Of a stretch of 64,000 nucleotides of DNA, positions 59,901 to 64,000 are shown piece after piece. The position numbers and the translations under genes were made by a program. Under the pieces are notes generated by a model. That model was given only the letters and a program-made list of their open reading frames with translations, did no database searches and was not told the DNA's origin. The stretch is from Pyronema omphalodes (Eukaryota > Ascomycota > Pezizomycetes > Pezizales > Pyronemataceae), in the NCBI GenBank assembly GCA_024516155.1, contig JAJJXM010000005.1:1054001-1118000 (forward strand), read 5' to 3'. Positions within the stretch are counted from its first letter, which is position 1; every line of letters starts with the position of its first letter.

Positions 59901-60665
59901 TGGCACCATACAGATTAATAATTCGTAATAGCATATAAAACCCCAAATTATTTAGGATTTTGCATTGCTATGTGGGGTAGCTAAGCATATCTACATATTT
60001 TGAATTTATGAACATTGGGTGAGAAATTTCGCCCACAGGCCATCTAGCACTGGTTAGTAGGGAAGTTTGGACTGTTGAATTTTCACTGTGTTTTGGACAA
60101 AATTTCATAAACTGTGATACTAAAAACTTGGAGGAAACTTGCCAGTCTAGGCTCAGTTATTGGGACGGTAGTCAAAAAATTGGGGCTAGAACTTTCAACC
60201 TATGGAAATCAATCCATCAATTTCGATGTAAAATGATTTTTATTTTTATTTCTTTTTTATCTAGGCTTTGACGAAACACTCGGGTGGTACCTATCTCAAG
60301 CTAAATAGGGTAGTGCATTTACTACAGCCCCACCTGTTCCTTGGTAACACAATTGAATCAAAGAAAAACAAAAAATATTGCCAACTATAACCGACCAGAG
60401 AGAACTAACACAAATTGCGCACGTTTGTACACCTGAAACCACTAGTAAACACAAAGCTTCCAAGAAGTTCCCGGAGCTCCGGTCAACCGTATAAACCTTC
60501 CGTTTCTGCAGCCTCAAGTCTCAAGTGAAACAACTCTTTGGACAGTATCCGAGTTGTTAAATTGCGCGCATTTCTGCGTGAGATGAACGAGATGAATCAT
60601 ACCGGCTTCACAAGCTTCGCAAGTTCTGCAAGCTCCGTAAGCTTTGGTCCAAGCATCGCCTAAGG

Positions 60666-60756
60666 GTGCGTTTGGTTGCACCTGAAACCAGGTTTTTAGC
60701 CCTTTTTACCTGTGAAAACAGGCCAAGAACGTTGTTTTCCATCAAACTAAACGCAC
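60666..60756. repeat. 91-bp foldback, MITE-like
   Basis: The left end GTGCGTTTGGTTG and right end, complement GTGCGTTTAGTTT, form 13-bp terminal inverted repeats matching at 11 positions. The interior is also partly self-complementary (ACCAGGTTTTT ... ACCTGTGAAAACAGGCC). No clear target-site duplication is visible, and no transposase is nearby. Terminal GTGCGTTTGG is reminiscent of hAT-type non-autonomous elements, but the family is uncertain. Confidence 0.45.
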
Positions 60757-62018
60757 TCCACCTCTCTCCACTGGAGCGTTCATGCGCCATGCGTCATGTA
60801 ACAATTCAAGAATACAGCTTGGAAGGTTATCTGAAAATCCATAGATTACCTATTTCACACAACTTTTTTCATAGTGTTATGGTTATGTTTCATCCACTTT
60901 TTCATGAAAGGAAAGCAAAAACTAGAACAAAAATAGAAACAACAATTTCTGCCGTTGTTATTGCGCGTTCATTAGCTTTCCACACCCTCATCCTCATCAG
61001 TCGTGTGAGATCTTGCATTGCAGGAGCGGAGGCTGCGGAAGCTACGGAGCCGACTGGAATATCTATCTAATCTATAGACTAACCAATCTAATTGTGTGTC
61101 TATATATCTGTCTATCCATGCCGGCTAGAACCGATTATCATGTGTTGTGTTCATCCACAGCTCCCGAAGCTGTATATAATCCACTATCTAGAGACCAACC
61201 GGAGAGTCGGGACAATATTCAAGAACACCAGATCTGTGACCTGATGACGAAATGAAACATATGTACATTCATTTTCGTGTTTCATTTATTCAGACGAATA
61301 GCAGGGTGCTTTGTAGTCAGGAACTAGTTTATTTTTATGAACCACCTGATGCTGTGCTACGAGAATCGGATCGATATACGATATACGATATACGATGTAT
61401 ATACGTATATATGTATTCCTGCTTTACGTACTGTATATGCCCGTAAGCAGGACTAGATCCTTCCGCAGCCTCATTACATAGCTGGGTAGGCCGCAGGAGG
61501 GTAGTTTATTCAGCTGGAGAATTTGACGAGTGACATCAGGTTACAGCATTGACTTCAAATTTGTGAATAATAAAAGCTCGCTAATGAGTGCGTAGCCTGC
61601 TTCGCATCGACAGTGTGCTTAGCTTCGCACTGGAGATATGGAAGCGTGGTTCCATCCACGCAAAAACATGGACGAAGGTTGAATTTGAAGTGGCCTCCAC
61701 TTCCACGTCCACTTCCACTCACATTTCTAGGTGGAAGTTGATGTTTATCCATGTGTTACTTCGTGAACTACTGCAGCCAAGTAGACTAGCAACGTCTAGT
61801 CACATTTCTTTGTAATTTAGTGAACTGGGCACTCTCCCAAAAGCCAATTATTGATACGAATAATTCAAGCCTTCTTTTACAAATATTCAGCTGGTTCCAC
61901 CCATTCCACCCATTCTGTCCGATGAAGCAATAAATACCTGTACGCCGACATAGAAAACTAGAATTGTAAACATGCAAAACTTTTGAGCTGAAAAAATCAG
62001 TCATGCTTAATGCATGCC
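60757..62018. other. Intergenic region 3' of BMT2
   Basis: AT-rich, with a GATATAC tandem at about 61374-61398 and a CCACTTCCACGTCCACTTCCAC repeat at about 61697-61718. ORFs at 60666-61070 and 61588-61815 have no recognisable content. Confidence 0.45.
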
Positions 62019-62969
62019 TTACTTCATAGTAACAGCAAAATTATTCCTCTGCTGACCCGAATTGACTTCCTCCTTCTTCCATCTTATCTTCTTTTTTGCA
62101 GCCTCAACATCATCCAGCCTCCACAAGCCATATATCAGCTTCGGTGACAACTTGCGTTTCACTAATACATAGCCGAGACTCTCCATAATTTCTTTTAACC
62201 GTTCCTCTGTAAGATATCTAGAATTCGTGACGCAAGGTGCTGGTAGTACCAAAAACATCGATGGGAAATGTGTCTCAGTTTCTCCCTCCTTTGGAGCTCG
62301 TAGGAACTGTGTAGTTCTCCGTAGCATCTCACCCCGAATTGCAGGGTCTGGGACATAATTTAATACCAAGGACAACGATATTATATCGAACTTCTCCTCC
62401 TCACTCTGGGGTAATGGTCTCTGCATAAAGTCCTGGGTTTCAATGCTAGGATGCTGACTGTTTAGGTCGATCCTGGTGAGGGTGAACGGTGGCGACTTAG
62501 AGATTAAGTTATCAGGGCTGAGAGAACCGACTTCAAGTAATTTCAATGATCCTTTTGTGATTCCGTCGAGAACTTTGTCTTCATTAAACCACTGCATTAG
62601 AATCTTGGAAGAGTCACCACCTCGCTGGGATGATTGTCCATTGATCTGATCTGGACGCGTCAGCTCAGCTCAAACGGAACCTAGAGAAGAGCATCATACG
62701 CTGGCCACCTGGTATTTCTCCAGGCCACCGCTAGCCTCAATCTCCGCCCGTATCTTTGCTGCAGCCTCATGATCGTTTTTTGAAAGTGCCTGTGCAAGGC
62801 GTTTTTGTAGGGTATGATGAGCTCGAATTAAGGTACGGCTGGCTTTGCTTGAGAGTGATGCGGTGGAGGCGGACTTTACTGCTGTCGAACCTGATTGAGT
62901 TGGCGGTTTCAAGCGGTGCCTGGAGAGTAGCACTGAACCAGACGCGCGCTTCTTCGGCACTTTTGTCAT
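62019..62969 (-). CDS. BMT2: 25S rRNA adenine-N1 methyltransferase BMT2
   Basis: Two exons, 62969-62700 and 62645-62019, give 298 residues. The 54-bp intron has donor GTATGA and branch GCTGAC. The N-terminal region SSKASRTLIRAHHTLQKRLA and EIEASGGLEKYQVAS, joined to INGQSSQRGGDSSKILMQW, is the conserved Bmt2 block. The Rossmann-type methyltransferase core follows, with KLLEVGSLSPDN (SAM-binding loop) and FDIISLSLVLNYVPDPAIRG (motif IV region; D and NYV are typical). Yeast Bmt2 makes m1A2142 in 25S rRNA in the nucleolus. The basic N-terminus (MTKVPKKRASG) fits nucleolar targeting. The Met at 62969 was chosen because an upstream extension of the frame is Asp/Thr-repetitive and unlike the family. 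Yeast Bmt2 is slightly longer (about 337 residues). Confidence 0.9.
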
Positions 62970-63417
62970 GGCCAGCTCGGAGAACGAAGAATGTTGATCG
63001 TCCGGGGACGCTTTGCAAGTCGATGTTGTATCAGTGTCGGTGTCGGTGTCCGGTGTGTCGGAGATATGACGGTCCGGTGATGAGAGTGATTTTTTTTTTT
63101 TGTTCTTCTGCACTTCTCGTGTGCAGTGCGGGCGCGACAACGCTACGGCCCACGCGACAAGAACGAACTTCCCACAAAACACGCTTACCGGCAAGGGAAA
63201 AGAAAGACAACAGCATCGACGATCACAGCCTCCCTAATTGGTTACATTCTCCTCGTCAAGAAACAGAGGTGTCAAGCCACCGTAACGCCTGAATCGCTTA
63301 ACTGACGACAACAACTGCCGAGATGAGGGAGAAATAGAAGGTGTGAAGAGGATGACTGTACGATTATGCAAACTCAATTGCAGCTGAGGATACGAAAATG
63401 ATGCTCACTGCGAGCTG
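62970..63417. other. BMT2 upstream region
   Basis: Contains GTGTCGGTGTCGGTGTC repeats (about 63032-63050), a T11 run (about 63090-63100) and the probable promoter. Overlapping ORFs on both strands are not supported. Confidence 0.5.
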
Positions 63418-63549
63418 ATGAGTGTGCAGTCCAGTCAGACACGAAGAGTGGTCCCAGTTCACATTCCGGACTCTGGATTCGACCCGGCAATTGCTCAACT
63501 TAGCCAACTCCTAAACGACGAGATACCCAGTGAAGCACCATCAGTGTGA
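63418..63549 (+). CDS. Small ORF or first exon, divergent from BMT2
   Basis: An open 43-codon frame begins MSVQSSQTRRVVPVHIPDSG and continues FDPAIAQLSQLLNDEIPSEA. Its composition (amphipathic, IPDSGFDPAIAQL) looks coding, and it faces away from BMT2 at a normal promoter distance. The end overlaps a possible donor (GTGTGA at 63544), so it may be the first exon of a gene whose later exons are not evident before the window ends. I do not recognise it. Confidence 0.3.
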   Translation: MSVQSSQTRRVVPVHIPDSGFDPAIAQLSQLLNDEIPSEAPSV

Positions 63550-64000
63550 TGTCCTGGAGGTGGGCTACAAACCAATTCAAATCATGGCAACACTATATCA
63601 GTTTCATCAGCTGTGAAATTCCATCTTTAAGTTTCACCGAAATTTGAACAACCTCTTACTTCTCGCCACCAGAAGGACCGAAGATGTTTTATTTATGAAT
63701 TCTCATACGACGTTAATTCCCTTCGGAGAAGACCGGGCTTCCGATGTAATTGTTTTATATTCCATGTGCAACGGTTTACCTATGCCATGGTGTCGGGCCA
63801 GACCTCGCAGAATGATGCATTCGGAAAGTACAGCAGATGGAAGGAAAAGAAGGTGAGAAGGATCGGGACGTACCGTTTGACAGCACATTCGGCCGTACTT
63901 TTTTCCTACCCGCATCATGTGATGGTTACTCCATGTCTGTTGGTAATTGGATATGCATGACTGTCCACCAAAAGAGAATACCATTGAGAAAAGATCTCTA
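63550..64000. other. Window end, no supported gene
   Basis: ORFs of 64-93 codons occur on both strands at 63644-63984 and contradict each other; none has a recognisable motif. If the small ORF at 63418 is a first exon, its continuation might be here or beyond the window. Confidence 0.35.

Noticed and set aside
1..64000. CRISPR arrays, bacterial operons, phage genes
   Set aside because: No regular spacer-repeat arrays, no polycistronic ribosome-binding sites and no phage genes; spliced eukaryotic genes throughout.

Overview
This window looks like nuclear DNA of a filamentous ascomycete (Pezizomycotina). The genes carry short GT-AG introns of about 50-100 bp, many with CTGAC/CTAAT-type branch sites. 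The gene set is eukaryotic housekeeping: TRAPPII, snRNP proteins, kinetochore, ER glucosidase and mitoribosome rescue. I see no bacterial operons, phage or CRISPR. A lower-level taxon cannot be named from sequence reading alone.

The window falls into blocks. (1) 1-20 kb: gene-poor, AT-rich sequence with one clear gene (TDA3-like FAD oxidoreductase, 3.56-4.99 kb, minus), microsatellites, and from about 14.1 to 17.8 kb a broken plus-strand region where fragments resembling nonribosomal peptide synthetase (NRPS) motifs occur in a plausible module order. (2) 19-27 kb: a three-copy tandem repeat that preserves a short minus-strand peptide, a small mitochondrial-looking protein (20.75-21.34 kb), a 5'-truncated LINE with RNase H and a CCHC-like finger (21.69-22.76 kb), and an isolated NRPS condensation-domain C-terminus (25.75-25.94 kb). 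(3) 27-56.8 kb: gene-dense housekeeping DNA. In order it holds CENP-I/Mis6 (+), serine palmitoyltransferase small subunit (-), a GH3 NagZ-like protein (+), a giant DUF3684 protein (-), an MFS sugar-transporter relic (-), TRS120 (-), glucosidase I (-), SmF (+), SNRNP27 (-), a mitochondrial RF-1/GGQ rescue factor with a long extension (-), and an intron-bearing tRNA-Glu(CTC) (+). (4) 56.8-62 kb: AT-rich decay with a second LINE 3' end, a degenerate tandem repeat and a MITE-like foldback. (5) 62-64 kb: BMT2, the 25S rRNA adenine methyltransferase (-), and a small divergent ORF.

Gene models were spliced by hand. For each housekeeping gene I give exon coordinates; phase and the conserved protein sequence were checked across every junction. 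Functionally the genes are unlinked, as is usual in fungi: secretory-pathway functions (TRS120, GLS1, SPT small subunit), splicing (SmF, SNRNP27), kinetochore (CENP-I), mitochondrial translation (RF-1) and rRNA modification (BMT2). The most unusual protein is the 1672-residue DUF3684 product, which joins an N-terminal Hsp90/sacsin-type ATPase fold to a C-terminal HExxH metallopeptidase-like motif. The RF-1 protein with its roughly 300-residue uncharacterised tail comes next.
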